A DNA stretch of 64,000 nucleotides from NCBI RefSeq assembly GCF_002899455.1, contig NZ_PPFB01000001.1, forward strand, positions 186,001 to 250,000. Direction: 5' to 3'. This DNA comes from Streptomyces sp. DH-12 (lineage in GTDB: Bacteria; Actinomycetota; Actinomycetes; Streptomycetales; Streptomycetaceae). Below, one piece after another: positions 27,101 through 36,214 of this stretch. Both the position numbers and the translations under genes were made by a program. Below the pieces are notes generated by a model, which did not search any database, was not told where the DNA came from, and saw only the letters and a list, made by a program, of their open reading frames with translations. Positions within the stretch are counted from its first letter, which is position 1. Each line of letters starts with the position of its first letter.

Positions 27101-29590
27101 CTCGCCGGTCTGCTCGCCCCGCTGCGGTCGGACGCGGGGGAGGAGCGGGCGGTCCTGTCGTTCCTCGCCACCGCGGAGGCCGGGACGGCGCCGTGCACCG
27201 CCCCGACGCTGGCGCTGGTGCAGGCGCTCGCCGCCGAGGACGCGGCGCCCCGGCTGTGGTGCGCCACCCGGCGCGGCGTCTCCGCCGGCGACGCGGACGC
27301 GGCGCCCGACCCCGCCCAGGCATGGCTGTGGGGACTCGGGCGGAGCGCCGCCCTGGAGTTTCCCCAGTGGTGGGGCGGCCTGGTCGACCTGCCCGACTCC
27401 GTCGACCCGTCCTCCCGGTCCCGGCTGCTCGCCGTCCTGGCCGGCCGGTGCGGCGACGAGGACCAGGTGGCGGTACGCCCCCGGGGCCTGTTCGCCCGCC
27501 GGGTGCACCGCGCTCCCGCGGCACCGGCGGCGGACGTGCCCGAGGGGTGGCGCCCGTGCGGCACCGTCCTGCTCACGGATGCCGCCTCCGTACGCGGCGG
27601 GCACCTCGCGCGCGGCCTGGCCCGCATGGGCGCCGAGCAGCTGGCCGTGGTCGGTCCCCGGCCGCCCGAGCCCGGCCTCGCCGCGGAACTCGCCGAGCTG
27701 GGAACCCGTCTGACGTACCGCGAGGTCTCTCTCACCGATCCCGACACCGGGCCGCTCGCCGAGGCCGTCGCCGCCGTCGAGACCGAGAGCGGCCCCGTCC
27801 GGGCGGTGCTCCTCGTCACCGACCCGGCGCCCGCCACCCGCCTCGCCGCACTCGGCGCCGACGAACTGGGCGGCGCCCTGGCCCGCAAGGGCCTCGCCGC
27901 GCTGCACCTGGACCGCGTCCTGGGCGACCGCCCGCTCGACGCCTTCGTCGTCCTCTCCTCGGTCGCCGCCACCTGGGGTGCGGGGGGCCAGGCGGCGCAC
28001 GCCGCCGCCGACGCCTGCGCGGAGGCCGTCGCCGCAGGCCGCCGGGCACGGGGGCTGGCCGCCACCGCGCTCGCCTGCGGGCCCTGGCCCGCGACCGACC
28101 ACCCGGCCCCCGCGCACCGTTCCGGCACCGTCGAGGAGGACCCCGTGCAGACCGTCGAGACCACCCGCACCGCCGACGGCGGCGAGCCCGCCGCGACCGC
28201 GGGCGAGGCCCTGCGGCGGCACGGGCTCCCGCCGATGGACCAGATACCCGTGCTCGACGCCCTGCGCCGGGCCATGGCCGGCGGACCGCCCCGGCTGGTC
28301 TGCGCCGACGTCGACTGGCCGCGTTTCGTCACCGCCTTCACCGCTTCGCGGCCCGCACCCCTGTTCGCCGAGATCCCCGAGGCCCAGGAGGCCGCCCGGG
28401 AGGCCGGCCGGGGCGAGCGCCCCGACGCGGCCTCCGACGGCGAGGCGGCCGGGCGGCTGCGGGCCCGGCTGGCCGAGGCCGGGGCGGAGGAGCGCGCCGG
28501 CCTCCTCGACCTGCTGGTCCGTACGGAGGCGGCCGAGGCGCTGGGCCACCAGGGCGCCGGGGACGTCGAGTCCGGCCGTCCGTTCCTGGAGGCGGGTTTC
28601 GACTCGCTCACCGCCCTCGACCTGCGCAACCGGCTGGCGCGCGCCACCGGGCTCGACCTCCCCGGCACCCTCCTCTTCCTCCACCCGACCCCCGCCGACC
28701 TGGCCGCCTTCCTCGACGCGGAACTCGCCGGGGACGGCAGCACCGCCGCACGGCCGGGCGGACCGGAGGCCCCCGGCATCCTCGCCGGGCTCTACCGGCA
28801 GGCCATGGCCGACCGGCGGATCGACGACTACCTGCCGGTGGTGAGCAGCCTCGCCCGGTTCCGGCCCACCTTCGAGGACCCGGAGCAGCTCGGGGCGCCC
28901 CCGCGCCCGGTCCGGCTGGCACGGGGCTCCGCCGCACCCGCCCTGGTCTGCTGCAGCGGCATGTCGCCCATCGCCGGACCTCACGAGTACGCCCGGTTCG
29001 CCGCCGGGTTCCGCGGCCGCCGCGAGGTGTCGGCGCTCCCGCTGCCCGGCTACGCCGCGGAGGAACCGCTGCCCGCCGGACAGGAGGTGACCGTGCGGCA
29101 CCTGGCGCGGAGCCTGCGGACCCACGCCCAGGGGCCGCTGGTCCTCGTCGGCCACTCGGCGGGCGCCATCGTCGCCCACGCCCTCGCCCGGCACCTGGAG
29201 GAGGAGGGCGCCCCGGCCGCCGGGCTCGTCCTGCTCGACCTCTACACCTGGGACAACCTCGCCCCCATGGCCGAATGGCGCTACGAGCTGGTCGGCGGCG
29301 TCCTGGACCGGCAGGAGACCTACGTCCCCGTCGACGACCAGGGGCTGACCGCCTCCGCCCACTACTACGACCACTTCGCCCACTGGCAGCCCTCGGCCCT
29401 CACCACCCCGACCCTGCTGGTGCGCGCCTCCGAACCGCTCGGCGCCTGGGAGGGCGGCGACTGGCGCACCTCCTGGAAGTTCGACCACAGCCTCGCGGAC
29501 GCGCCCGGCAACCACTTCACGATGATGGGTGAGCACGCCCCGGCCACGGCCGACGCCGTGGAACGCTGGACCGCCGCCCTGCCGGGCTGA
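24149..29590 (+). CDS. Terminal PKS module with inactive KR: KS-AT-(KR)-ACP-TE
   Basis: This 1813-residue protein starts at an ATG behind GGAGGGGGG. It has an N-terminal docking coiled coil, KS (35-465, TACSSSL), AT (564-910, GHSVG and HAFH, malonyl), a KR-like domain (about 1134-1313), ACP (1447-1523, [11 protein letters not shown]) and a macrolide-type TE (1544-1813, GHSAG nucleophile and GNHFTMM histidine). The KR-like domain appears dead. Its nucleotide-binding loop reads TDAASVRGG where sister modules have TGGTGALG, and YxxxN is replaced by His1284 and Asp1288. The C3 position should therefore stay a ketone when the TE releases the chain, probably by lactonisation. A hydroxyl set by the preceding gene could trap this ketone as a hemiketal or as a dihydropyrone; that part is inference. 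It is the last synthase gene of the upstream assembly line and is followed at once by a type II thioesterase. Confidence 0.96.
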   Translation: MASEDKLRDYLKRVVAELQQTRQRLHELESAPPEPIAVVGMGCRYPGGVRSPEQMWNLVADGVDAVTHFPADRGWDVDAHYDADADADRPGTTYTREGGFLHDVADFDAAFFGISPREALAMDPQQRLLLETAWEAIERAGVDPRSLRRGRTGVFVGCSGQDYTPLLLGAAEPVEGHLATGNAGSVVSGRISYTFGFEGPAVTVDTACSSSLVAVHLAMGSLRRNECALALAGGVAVMATPSAFIEFSRQRGLAADGRCKSFAAGADGTGWSEGAGLLLLERLCDARRNGHPVVAVLRGSAVNQDGASNGLTAPNGPAQRRVIRQALADARLDTSDVDAVEAHGTGTRLGDPIEAQALLETYGKDRPAARPLRLGSLKSNIGHTQAASGVAGIIKMAMAMRHGVLPKTLHLDEPTPHVDWSAGAVELLREERPWPRSGERPRRAGVSSFGVSGTNAHVILEEPPPAEPSPAAVPAGSGAAGPPVVAWPVSARSSAALREQAARLRTFLKTRPEATPADVGFSLATTRAALEHRAVAVGSTRDTLLAQLDTLSGRGPVSAGGLGLLFTGQGAQRVGMGRELYAAYPVFAEAFDAVCARVDGELGRSLKTVTFEGEGEGEGVGLLDRTRFTQAALFAVEVALFRLLESWGVRPDALLGHSVGEVVAAHVAGVLDLDDACALVVARGRLMDALPAGGAMVAVEASEDEVRAALAEGVSVAAVNGPRAVVVSGAEAAVEQVAAALAERDARVKKLTVSHAFHSVLMDPMLEEFRQVAKTLTYGPARIPVVSNLTGEVAGPELSTPDYWVRHVREAVRFADGVRTLHAQGVTRFLEIGPDGVLTAMARTTLPEAEDALFVPVLRKNRDEAATLVTALGELHAHGGEVDWAAFFAGTGARRVDLPTYAFQHQRHWPTLAAPRTETDPWHYRIAWSPVEPREAAAAPARWVLAVPEGAGADPWVREAEAGLRADGARVDLLVVPPGAGSGELAGLLAPLRSDAGEERAVLSFLATAEAGTAPCTAPTLALVQALAAEDAAPRLWCATRRGVSAGDADAAPDPAQAWLWGLGRSAALEFPQWWGGLVDLPDSVDPSSRSRLLAVLAGRCGDEDQVAVRPRGLFARRVHRAPAAPAADVPEGWRPCGTVLLTDAASVRGGHLARGLARMGAEQLAVVGPRPPEPGLAAELAELGTRLTYREVSLTDPDTGPLAEAVAAVETESGPVRAVLLVTDPAPATRLAALGADELGGALARKGLAALHLDRVLGDRPLDAFVVLSSVAATWGAGGQAAHAAADACAEAVAAGRRARGLAATALACGPWPATDHPAPAHRSGTVEEDPVQTVETTRTADGGEPAATAGEALRRHGLPPMDQIPVLDALRRAMAGGPPRLVCADVDWPRFVTAFTASRPAPLFAEIPEAQEAAREAGRGERPDAASDGEAAGRLRARLAEAGAEERAGLLDLLVRTEAAEALGHQGAGDVESGRPFLEAGFDSLTALDLRNRLARATGLDLPGTLLFLHPTPADLAAFLDAELAGDGSTAARPGGPEAPGILAGLYRQAMADRRIDDYLPVVSSLARFRPTFEDPEQLGAPPRPVRLARGSAAPALVCCSGMSPIAGPHEYARFAAGFRGRREVSALPLPGYAAEEPLPAGQEVTVRHLARSLRTHAQGPLVLVGHSAGAIVAHALARHLEEEGAPAAGLVLLDLYTWDNLAPMAEWRYELVGGVLDRQETYVPVDDQGLTASAHYYDHFAHWQPSALTTPTLLVRASEPLGAWEGGDWRTSWKFDHSLADAPGNHFTMMGEHAPATADAVERWTAALPG
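25982..26005 (+). repeat. Short in-frame hexamer repeat (GAGGGY x4) inside an AT
   Basis: Four consecutive GAGGGC/GAGGGT units encode an EGEGEGEG run in the AT of the terminal PKS gene, at a place where sister ATs have a short FAEPG or FAEAG linker. It looks like slippage expansion in a surface loop, with no sign of a frame change. Confidence 0.7.
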
Positions 29591-29656
29591 CCCGCACCTC
29601 CCGCACCTCTCCGCCTCCCGTCCGAGGCGACACCTCTCAGGAAGGAACACCCCACC

Positions 29657-30421
29657 GTGACCGGTAAGAACGAGGACAACGGCCTGTGGATACGACGGTT
29701 CCAGCCGCGTGACGACGCCGCCGTGCGGCTCGTCTGCCTGCCCCACGCCGGAGGCTCGGCCAGCTTCTACTTCCCGATGGCCAAGGCGGTGCCGGCCCCC
29801 GTCGACGTGCTGGGCGTCCAGTACCCCGGCCGCCAGGACCGCCGGACCGAACCGGCCGTCACCGACCTGCACGACCTGGCCGACCAGGTCACCGCCGCGC
29901 TGCTCCCCTGGACCGACCGGCCGCTCGCCCTCTTCGGCCACAGCATGGGCGCCACCCTCGGCTACGAGGTCGCCAGGAGGCTGGAGGAGCACCACGACGT
30001 CGTCCTCACCCAGCTCTTCGCCTCAGGCCGGCGGGCCCCGTCCCGGTACGTCCACGAGACCGTCCACCTCCGCGACGACGACGGGCTCATCACCGAGCTG
30101 AAGCGGCTCAGCGGCACCGACTCCCAGGTGCTCGGCGACGAGGAGCTGCTGCGCATGGTGCTGCCCGCGATCCGCGCCGACTACCGGGCGGCCGAGACCT
30201 ACACCTACCGGCCCTCGGCACCGCTGCGCAGCCCCGTCACCGTCCTGACCGGGGACGCCGACCCCAAGGTGACCGTGGAGCAGGCCCGCGCCTGGGCGGA
30301 GCACACCGAGGGCCCCTTCGACTTCCACGTCTTCCCCGGCGGCCACTTCTACCTGGCCAACCACCAGCCGCAGATCGTCCGCATCGTCACGGACCGCCTG
30401 CTCACCGCCCGCGTCGACTGA
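29657..30421 (+). CDS. Type II thioesterase
   Basis: This free-standing 254-residue thioesterase belongs to the family that removes stalled or wrong acyl groups from PKS carrier domains in the cytoplasm. The catalytic set is visible: Ser96 in GHSMG, Asp200 in LTGDADP, and His230 in FPGGHFYL. The length matches family members such as RifR and TylO. The start is a GTG about ten bases after GAAGGAA, 66 bp after the stop of the TE-containing PKS gene. The position directly behind the last synthase gene, on the same strand, suggests cotranscription and service to that assembly line. A broken relative of this gene lies at 37315-37965 on the other strand. Confidence 0.94.
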   Translation: MTGKNEDNGLWIRRFQPRDDAAVRLVCLPHAGGSASFYFPMAKAVPAPVDVLGVQYPGRQDRRTEPAVTDLHDLADQVTAALLPWTDRPLALFGHSMGATLGYEVARRLEEHHDVVLTQLFASGRRAPSRYVHETVHLRDDDGLITELKRLSGTDSQVLGDEELLRMVLPAIRADYRAAETYTYRPSAPLRSPVTVLTGDADPKVTVEQARAWAEHTEGPFDFHVFPGGHFYLANHQPQIVRIVTDRLLTARVD

Positions 30422-30513
30422 GGCTCCACCGGGCCACGCGCACCCACCGGGAACCGCGCGGTCCCAGGAACCCGGCCGAACCCAGAACTATGCGAAAGGG
30501 GTGAACCGAGCCG

Positions 30514-31938
30514 ATGGGCCGTTCCACCCACGCCGTGGTGCTCGGCGGCGGACACGCGGGCATGCTGGCGGCCACCGCGCTCGCCCGCCACGTCGCCGCC
30601 GTCACCGTCGTCGACCGCGACCGACTCCCCCTGGACTCCCCGGCGCCCAGGAAGGGCGTACCGCAGGCCCGCCACCTGCACGTCCTGATGTCCGGCGGCG
30701 CACGGGCCGTCGACGCCCTCCTCCCCGGCACCATCGACCGGCTGCGGGAACGCGGCGCCCACCGCCTCGGCGTCCCGGAGGACGTGGTGACGCTCTCCGC
30801 CGACGGCTGGCAGCACCGCTTCCCCGAGACCCAGTTCATGATCACCGCCACCCGCGACCTCACCGACTGGGTCGTCCGCGACCAGGCCCTGCGCCAGGAA
30901 CGCGTCCGACTGCTCCAGGGGTCCGAGGCCCGGGAGTTGCTCGGCGGCCCCGACCAGGTCACCGGCGTACGCGTCGCCACCGTCGTGGAGGGCCGCGAGA
31001 CCGTCCGCGACCTCTCCGCCGACCTCGTCGTCGACTGCACGGGACGCGCCAGCCGACTCCGGCAGTGGCTGGCCACGCTCGGCGTGCCCGCCGTGCCCGA
31101 GGAGGTCGTCGACTCCGGCCTCGCCTACGCCACCCGCCTCTACGAGGCGCCGCCGGGCGCCCGCGACCGCTTCCCGGTGGTCAACGTCTTCTCCGACTAC
31201 CGGGCCCCCGTCCCCGGGCGTTCCGCCAGCCTCGTCCCCGTCGAGGGCGGCCGGTGGATGATCAGCCTCACCGGCACCCGCGGCGGCCGCCCGCCGCGCC
31301 GCGAGGAGGAGTTCGACGACTTCGCGCGGAGCCTGCGCTCCCCGCTGATCGCCCGCCTGATGGCCACCGCGCGCCCGCTGACCGGCGTCCAGGGCTCCAG
31401 CACCGCCGCCAACCGGCGGTTCTACTGCGAGCGCGCCGCCTGGCCGGGCGGCCTGGTCGTCCTCGGTGATGCCCTCGTCGCCTTCAACCCCGTCTACGGC
31501 ACGGGGATGAGCGCGGCGGCCTGCGCCGCGCTCGCCCTGGCCGAGGTCCTCGGCGACGGCGGACTCGGCGAGACCACCGCCCGGCGCGCACAGCGGGCCA
31601 TCGGCGCGGTGGTGGACGACCCGTGGGTCATGGCGACCAGCCAGGACATCTGCTACCCCGAGGTCCGCACCACCGTCGTCGACCCCCGGCTCACCCGGCG
31701 CACCCCCGAGGAGGACCGCTCCGCCCAGTACTTCGGCAAGCTGGCCCTGCGCCACCCCGAGATCAACGCGGCCCTCACCGACGTCATCACCCTCAACGCG
31801 CCGATGAGCAGGCTGGGAGCGCCGCGTGTCGTCGCCGCGCTCGGCGGTGCGGGCGCCCTGCCCGAACTGACCGGCCCGCCTCTGCGCCCGGCCGAGCGGG
31901 CTCTCCTGGACGGTGCCCGGACACCCGCCCCGGGCTGA
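30514..31938 (+). CDS. FAD-dependent epoxidase/monooxygenase, MonCI/Lsd18-like
   Basis: This 474-residue flavoprotein has an N-terminal FAD-binding motif (VVLGGGHAGMLAA), GVPQARHLHVL, a second FAD contact (VVLGDALVAFNPVYGTGMS) and the C-terminal stretch DVITLNAPMSRLG. From memory these segments and their order match the MonCI (monensin) and Lsd18 (lasalocid) epoxidases, including GWQHRFPETQF and the VDDPW motif. Those enzymes epoxidise alkenes in a finished polyketide chain. Here the natural substrate would be an olefin of the upstream macrolide product, either the predicted diene or one made by modules left of the window. The gene starts at ATG behind GAAAGGGGTGA and lies 92 bp after the type II thioesterase, so it probably belongs to the same transcript. 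Family membership is fairly sure; the site of oxidation is unknown. Confidence 0.88.
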   Translation: MGRSTHAVVLGGGHAGMLAATALARHVAAVTVVDRDRLPLDSPAPRKGVPQARHLHVLMSGGARAVDALLPGTIDRLRERGAHRLGVPEDVVTLSADGWQHRFPETQFMITATRDLTDWVVRDQALRQERVRLLQGSEARELLGGPDQVTGVRVATVVEGRETVRDLSADLVVDCTGRASRLRQWLATLGVPAVPEEVVDSGLAYATRLYEAPPGARDRFPVVNVFSDYRAPVPGRSASLVPVEGGRWMISLTGTRGGRPPRREEEFDDFARSLRSPLIARLMATARPLTGVQGSSTAANRRFYCERAAWPGGLVVLGDALVAFNPVYGTGMSAAACAALALAEVLGDGGLGETTARRAQRAIGAVVDDPWVMATSQDICYPEVRTTVVDPRLTRRTPEEDRSAQYFGKLALRHPEINAALTDVITLNAPMSRLGAPRVVAALGGAGALPELTGPPLRPAERALLDGARTPAPG

Positions 31939-31964
31939 CCGGGCCGCCCCCGGGAGCACACGGA

Positions 31965-32004
31965 GGGGGGTGGTCCCGGAACCCTCCGGGACCACCCCCC
32001 TTTT
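31965..32004 (+). terminator. Intrinsic terminator between convergent genes
   Basis: A perfect 15-bp stem (GGGGGGTGGTCCCGG at 31965-31979 and its complement at 31986-32000) encloses a six-base loop. TTTT follows at 32001-32004 on the plus strand. It lies 26 bp after the epoxidase stop and 41 bp before the end of the convergent ABC permease gene, so it probably ends the PKS transcript. The minus-strand side lacks a T run. Confidence 0.88.
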
Positions 32005-32045
32005 CCCGCTTCCCGGGACTTTTCCCACGCCGCTGAGGCGGTGCG

Positions 32046-32789
32046 TCACTCCCAGCGGAAGCAGCGCGCGGAGACCACGGCGAAGACCACGCTGTACCCG
32101 GCCATGAGCAGCAGCAGCCACGGCTGGGCGGGCTCGCCGCCCCAGCTGTCGCGCAGCGCCTGCAGCACGGCGCCCATCGGGGTGGCCGTGCCGATCGAGC
32201 CGAGCACGCCGGGCAGCATCTCCACCGGCGTCCACACGCCGGCCAGGAACATCAGCGGGAACATCAGGATCAGACCGATCGCGGTGGCCGCCTTGCTGCT
32301 CGGGGCGAAGGCCGCCACCAGCATGCCGAGCGAGAGCAGGGTCGTGGTGCCCAGCACGAGGGCCAGGGCGAAGCCGGCGAGGTCGGCGGGCGGGCTGACG
32401 TCGAAGGCGAGCCCCGCGAAGGCGATCAGCAGGACGGCGGCGGCGAACGCCATCAAGGCGTTCACCACGATCTGCGCGGCGAGCAGCTTCGCCGGGTGGA
32501 CCGGACTTGCGGAGAGCCTGCGCAGCACGCCCCGTTCGCGGTAGGTGGCCAGGTACACGGGCATCACGCTCAGCGCGAGGATCGACAGGACCACCAGCAC
32601 CACGACCGAGGGCACGAAGGTGTCGATGACCGCCTGGCCGCCGAAACCTTCGTAGGGCTCCCGGAACCCGGGGATGATCCCGAAGATCGTCATCAGGAAC
32701 AGGGGGAACGCCAGGGTCATGATGGCCGAGGCCGGATCGCGCAGCAGGAGTTTGGCTTCGACGTACGTCATCTTGGCGAGGGCGGGCAC
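32046..32789 (-). CDS. ABC-2 type transporter permease
   Basis: This 247-residue hydrophobic protein has about six membrane segments and the ABC-2/DrrB-like layout. It has an N-terminal cytoplasmic stretch (AKLLLRDP), a YRERGVLRRLSASP loop before the third segment, and the FPLMFLAGVWTP motif typical of the family. It should form the membrane half of an exporter with the ATPase encoded 39 bp upstream on the same strand. The chosen start is GTG at 32789, behind TAGGAGA; an internal ATG six codons later is possible. Antibiotic export and self-resistance are inferred from the position next to the PKS genes and from the drug-exporter family. No exported substrate can be read from the sequence. Confidence 0.92.
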   Translation of the reverse strand: MPALAKMTYVEAKLLLRDPASAIMTLAFPLFLMTIFGIIPGFREPYEGFGGQAVIDTFVPSVVVLVVLSILALSVMPVYLATYRERGVLRRLSASPVHPAKLLAAQIVVNALMAFAAAVLLIAFAGLAFDVSPPADLAGFALALVLGTTTLLSLGMLVAAFAPSSKAATAIGLILMFPLMFLAGVWTPVEMLPGVLGSIGTATPMGAVLQALRDSWGGEPAQPWLLLLMAGYSVVFAVVSARCFRWE

Positions 32790-32828
32790 AGCGGTCTCCT
32801 AGAGGCGTGGGGGAGGGGGGACGGAAGG

Positions 32829-33743
32829 TCAGGCTCCGACGCGGCGGTCGCCGTCGGTGAGGGCGACGAAGGCGTCCTCCAGGGTCGGGGTCTCCACACG
32901 CAGCTCCCGGGGGACGACGTCCCGGCGGGCCAGTGCCGAGGTGACCACCTGGAGCAGGTCGCCGTTGCCCGAGACCTCCACGAGGCCGCCGGTGCGCTGC
33001 ACCGCCGTCACCCCCGTGAGCCCCGTGAGGACGTCGTCCTCGACCGGCGCCGACGGCCGGAACCGCAGCTTCTGCACCGCCCCGACCCGTGCGATCAGGC
33101 CCTGCGGCGTGTCGATGGCGGAGACGGTGCCCCGGGTGATGACCGCGATCCGGTCGCAGAGGCGTTCGGCCTCCTCCATGAAGTGGGTGACCAGCAGGAC
33201 CGTCACGCCCTTGGCCTTGATCTCCTCGATCAGCGACCAGGTCTCGTGCCGGGCCTGCGGGTCGAGGCCGGTGGTCAGCTCGTCGAGCACCGCGATCTCC
33301 GGCTTGCCGACCAGGGCCAGCGCGATGAACAGGCGCTGCTTCTGGCCGCCCGAGAGCTTGCCGAAGCGGGCGTTTCGCTTCTCGGCCAGCCCCCATTCCT
33401 CCAGCAGTTCGCGCCAGTCGGCCGGGTCGCTGTAGAAGGAGCTGTAGAGGTCCAGTGCCTCCCAGACCTTCATGTTGTCGGGGAGGGCGCTCTCCTGGAG
33501 CTGGATGCCCACCCGCTGGCGCAGCGCCTTGCGCTCGCGCTGCGGGTCGAGCCCGAGCACCTCGATGGCGCCGCCGTCGGGCTTGCGCAGCCCCTCGACG
33601 CACTCGACGATCGTGGTCTTGCCGGCCCCGTTGGGGCCGAGGATGCCGAAGACCTCACCGCGCTCCACCGAGAACGAGACGTCCCGCAGCGCGACGTGGT
33701 CGCCGTACTGCTTCCGTACGCGAGTGGCTTCGATCACCGGCAT
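32829..33743 (-). CDS. ABC transporter ATP-binding protein, DrrA-like
   Basis: The 304-residue protein has a complete nucleotide-binding domain: Walker A GPNGAGKTT, Q-loop, signature LSGGQKQR, Walker B IAVLDE with TTGLD, and the H-loop VTHFMEEAE. A C-terminal extension of about 80 residues ends PTLEDAFVALTDG, as in DrrA-type drug-exporter ATPases. The start is ATG at 33743 behind GAGGAAGGG. It is the first gene of a two-gene minus-strand operon with the permease. The 264-bp region upstream holds a candidate promoter and an 8-bp inverted repeat. The likely role is powering efflux of the locus product. Confidence 0.94.
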   Translation of the reverse strand: MPVIEATRVRKQYGDHVALRDVSFSVERGEVFGILGPNGAGKTTIVECVEGLRKPDGGAIEVLGLDPQRERKALRQRVGIQLQESALPDNMKVWEALDLYSSFYSDPADWRELLEEWGLAEKRNARFGKLSGGQKQRLFIALALVGKPEIAVLDELTTGLDPQARHETWSLIEEIKAKGVTVLLVTHFMEEAERLCDRIAVITRGTVSAIDTPQGLIARVGAVQKLRFRPSAPVEDDVLTGLTGVTAVQRTGGLVEVSGNGDLLQVVTSALARRDVVPRELRVETPTLEDAFVALTDGDRRVGA

Positions 33744-33783
33744 GGGGGCCCTTCCTCACACGTTGCCTGCTGCTTGGACAAGG

Positions 33784-33812
33784 ACACTACGGACGGCCGC
33801 GCGGGCCCGTAA
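33784..33812 (-). promoter_or_regulatory. Weak candidate promoter for the ABC exporter operon
   Basis: Read on the minus strand, TAGTGT (33784-33789) fits a Streptomyces -10 box and lies about 40 bases before the ATPase start. TTACGG is 17 bases upstream, a poor -35. The distance to the gene is sensible, but the match is weak. Confidence 0.25.
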
Positions 33813-33833
33813 TCCGTCTGGTCCCACTTCGGA

Positions 33834-33851
33834 GGTGGGTCTGGACCCACC
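33834..33851. promoter_or_regulatory. Inverted repeat upstream of the ABC exporter operon
   Basis: GGTGGGTC and GACCCACC are separated by two bases. The perfect 8-2-8 palindrome lies about 90 bases upstream of the ATPase start and just above the candidate -35. It resembles a repressor operator (TetR-type sites have this form). It could also be a weak stem after the thymidylyltransferase gene, but no T run follows it. Confidence 0.3.
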
Positions 33852-34007
33852 CCCCCGTGCGGCTCGGCGCACAGGTTCGGGCCGCCGGGGGAGCCCGGCG
33901 GCCCGAAGAGGCACTGCGTGCGGTCGGCGGCCCGGGGGAGCGACGGTCCGCGGTGTGTCATGTCCTCCCCCTGCCTCCGCCGCGGAGCGACCGGGCGGGG
34001 CCCGGCC

Positions 34008-35075
34008 TCACGGCGTGATCTGGACCTTGCTGTGGTCGCCCACCACGAAACGGTGGGCCCGGGGCGTCCGGTCGGCGTGGGTGACCCTCGACTGCCGGCC
34101 GATGAGGGAGGCTTCGATCCGCCCCACCCCTTCGATGCTCGCCTTCTCCAGCACGATGGAGAACTCGATCTCACTGGAGTCGATCACGCAGTCCTCGGCG
34201 ACGGAGGTCGACGGGCCGATGTACGAGTTGGTCACGGTGGAGCCCGCGCCGATGACGACCGGGCCCACGATGCGCGAGCCGGAGACCTCGGCGCCCCGTT
34301 CGATCCTGACCCGGCCGATGATCTCGCTGTCCGCGTCGACCCACCCCTCCGTGCACGGCTCCAGCGTCTCCAGCACCGAACGGTTGACCTCCAGCATGTC
34401 GCTGACGTTGCCGGTGTCCTTCCAGTACCCGGTGACCAGCGTCGACCGGACGGTGCGGTCCTGGTCGATCAGCCACTGCAGCGCGTCGGTGATCTCCAGC
34501 TCGCCCCGGGCGGAGGGCTCGATGGCCCGTACGGCCTCGTGGACGGCGGGAGTGAAGAGGTAGACCCCGACCACGGCCAGGTCGCTCATCGGGTTCTTCG
34601 GCTTCTCCGTGATGCGGACGACCTGCCCCGCGGCGTCCAGTTCGGCCACGCCGAAGGCGGTCGGGTCGTCCACCCGGGTCAGCAGGATGTCGGCGTCGGG
34701 GCGGTTGCGGTGGAAACTGCCGACCAGTTCGCTGATGCCGCCCACGATGAAGTTGTCGCCCAGGTACATGACGAAGTCGTCGTCGGCGAGGTAGTCACGC
34801 GCCACCAGCACGGCGTGGGCCAGGCCGAGCGGCCGGTCCTGCGGGATGTAGGTGACGCGCGCCCCGAAGGCGCTGCCGTCACCGACCGCGGCCCGGATCT
34901 CGTCGGCCGTGTACCCCACGATGATGCCGATGTCGGTGATCCCGGCGGCCACCAGTGACTCGATCCCGTAGAAGAGCACGGGCTTGTTGGCCACCGGGAC
35001 CAGTTGTTTCGGCGCGGTATGGGTGATCGGCAGCAACCGGCTGCCCGTTCCGCCCGCGAGTACGAGTGCCTTCAT
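34008..35075 (-). CDS. Glucose-1-phosphate thymidylyltransferase, long StrD-type
   Basis: This enzyme makes dTDP-glucose from glucose 1-phosphate and dTTP, the first committed step to deoxysugars. The 355-residue protein starts MKALVLAGGTGSRLLPITH, the pyrophosphorylase signature, followed by PKQLVPVANKPVL, the GDNF and EKP motifs and GYWKDTGN. The C-terminal third has hexapeptide-like repeats (IIGRVRIERGAEVSG and onward) that form a left-handed beta-helix. Such long forms are typical of antibiotic clusters (StrD of streptomycin). The gene lies upstream of the ABC operon on the same strand but 264 bp away. No dehydratase, epimerase or aminotransferase gene accompanies it here, so the rest of the sugar pathway must be elsewhere. 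The start is ATG at 35075. Confidence 0.94.
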   Translation of the reverse strand: MKALVLAGGTGSRLLPITHTAPKQLVPVANKPVLFYGIESLVAAGITDIGIIVGYTADEIRAAVGDGSAFGARVTYIPQDRPLGLAHAVLVARDYLADDDFVMYLGDNFIVGGISELVGSFHRNRPDADILLTRVDDPTAFGVAELDAAGQVVRITEKPKNPMSDLAVVGVYLFTPAVHEAVRAIEPSARGELEITDALQWLIDQDRTVRSTLVTGYWKDTGNVSDMLEVNRSVLETLEPCTEGWVDADSEIIGRVRIERGAEVSGSRIVGPVVIGAGSTVTNSYIGPSTSVAEDCVIDSSEIEFSIVLEKASIEGVGRIEASLIGRQSRVTHADRTPRAHRFVVGDHSKVQITP

Positions 35076-36214
35076 CTTCAGTCCTCGCCCCTGGCTCGGC
35101 CCGCGCGGCCGCGGGCCTCAAGTGCCCGGACCGCGACGGGGGATGTGCGCGGCCCGGGCCGATGGCAGGCTCTTCCGGCCGCCTCCGGCGGAGCGCGGCA
35201 GGGCCGGACCGGGGTCGGCGGCGCACGGCGAGCCGTACCGGAATCTAGCCGCGCGCTCCGGCACCGGCGAACCCCTACCGCCCACACCTCACCCCTTGCC
35301 GCCGCCGCCCGCCCCGGACCGGACCAGGCAGGGGCGGCTCGAGGCCGCCGGCGGGCCGGGCGGGAGGACCCCGCCGCCCGGCGGACTTCCAGAGGGTGTC
35401 GAGCCGTTCTCGAGCACTCCTCCAGCGCGAGGTCCGAGGCTGTGCCAATCCGTAGGGGAGCCGCCCCCAGGACCAGGTCAGGTCCCGCTTCCTCTTCCCC
35501 GGTCCGCCCTCGGGCGTCCCCTCCCGCACCGCCCGGCGCCGCGTCCGGCCGCGGCCGGCGGGGCCGAGGCGCACGGGCGAGGGACGCACCGCTCCCGTCG
35601 TGGAACGTCCACCGGCCCCATGCCTGCGAGGAACACAGATGGATCTGATCGCCACCGCACCAGCCGACGAGGCGCCCGCCGGCACGGGCGGCCTCGGGAC
35701 CCCGGAGCACCCGTACGCCCCGCCGGGGCCGCCGTGGCCGGCATCGCCGGCCCGGGGCTGCCGCCGGTCCCCGCCCTCGCCGGCCCTCGCACTCGCCGCC
35801 GTCTCCGGGTTCCTCGCGCCTCGACCGGCTCCCCGAGGAGCGCGGGACCGGACTGACGACGGCGGGTGCGCGACGACACCGACCACCCCCGCCCCGTACC
35901 TCCCGGCGTGAACCGGCCACCGGAGGGCCGCCGACGGCGTGGCCCCGGCCGGGCGCGCACCGTCCCGGCCGCCGCCCCTTCTCCAGCCGCCCTCGTCCCC
36001 TTCTCCAGTGATCCGGGACACACTTGAGGTGACGTCCTTCCGCCCGGCCCGCCGAGATCCCCGCCCGCTCCCGCGCCCCACCGCCGGACCGAAGCACAGC
36101 GCTTCCGCGTCCGGGACGGGGTGCCGTCAAGGGGCGCGGGTCCGCTCGCAGGGCGCGGCGCGCGGCGCACGTGTCGCGGTGACCGGCCCTCACGAGGACA
36201 ACGAGAGAGGCCCC
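35076..36214. other. 1.1-kb region without a convincing gene
   Basis: Open frames here on both strands are compositional: rich in Arg, Pro, Gly and Ala, with no recognisable motifs. The only gene-like signal is an ATG at 35639 with a good ribosome binding site. The stretch separates the leftward thymidylyltransferase gene from rightward genes, so it should contain divergent promoters, but I could not pick one out. It may be decayed coding DNA at the join of two clusters. Confidence 0.6.
35639..35911 (+). CDS. Possible small ORF or decayed gene start, unknown
   Basis: A 90-codon frame starts MDLIATAPADEAPAG behind GAGGAA at good spacing. After about 35 residues it becomes low-complexity (Pro/Ala/Arg) with no recognised domain. 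A neighbouring frame over the same bases reads GAAVAGIAGPGLPPVPALAG, which looks a little more protein-like. A frameshift in a former gene is therefore possible. The start signal is the only reason to list it; function is unknown. Confidence 0.2.
   Translation: MDLIATAPADEAPAGTGGLGTPEHPYAPPGPPWPASPARGCRRSPPSPALALAAVSGFLAPRPAPRGARDRTDDGGCATTPTTPAPYLPA

Noticed and set aside
35078..36193. A 371-codon minus-strand frame in the intergenic zone
   Set aside because: Its translation is an Arg/Gly/Pro/Ala run without a domain or ribosome binding site, typical of unused high-GC sequence.
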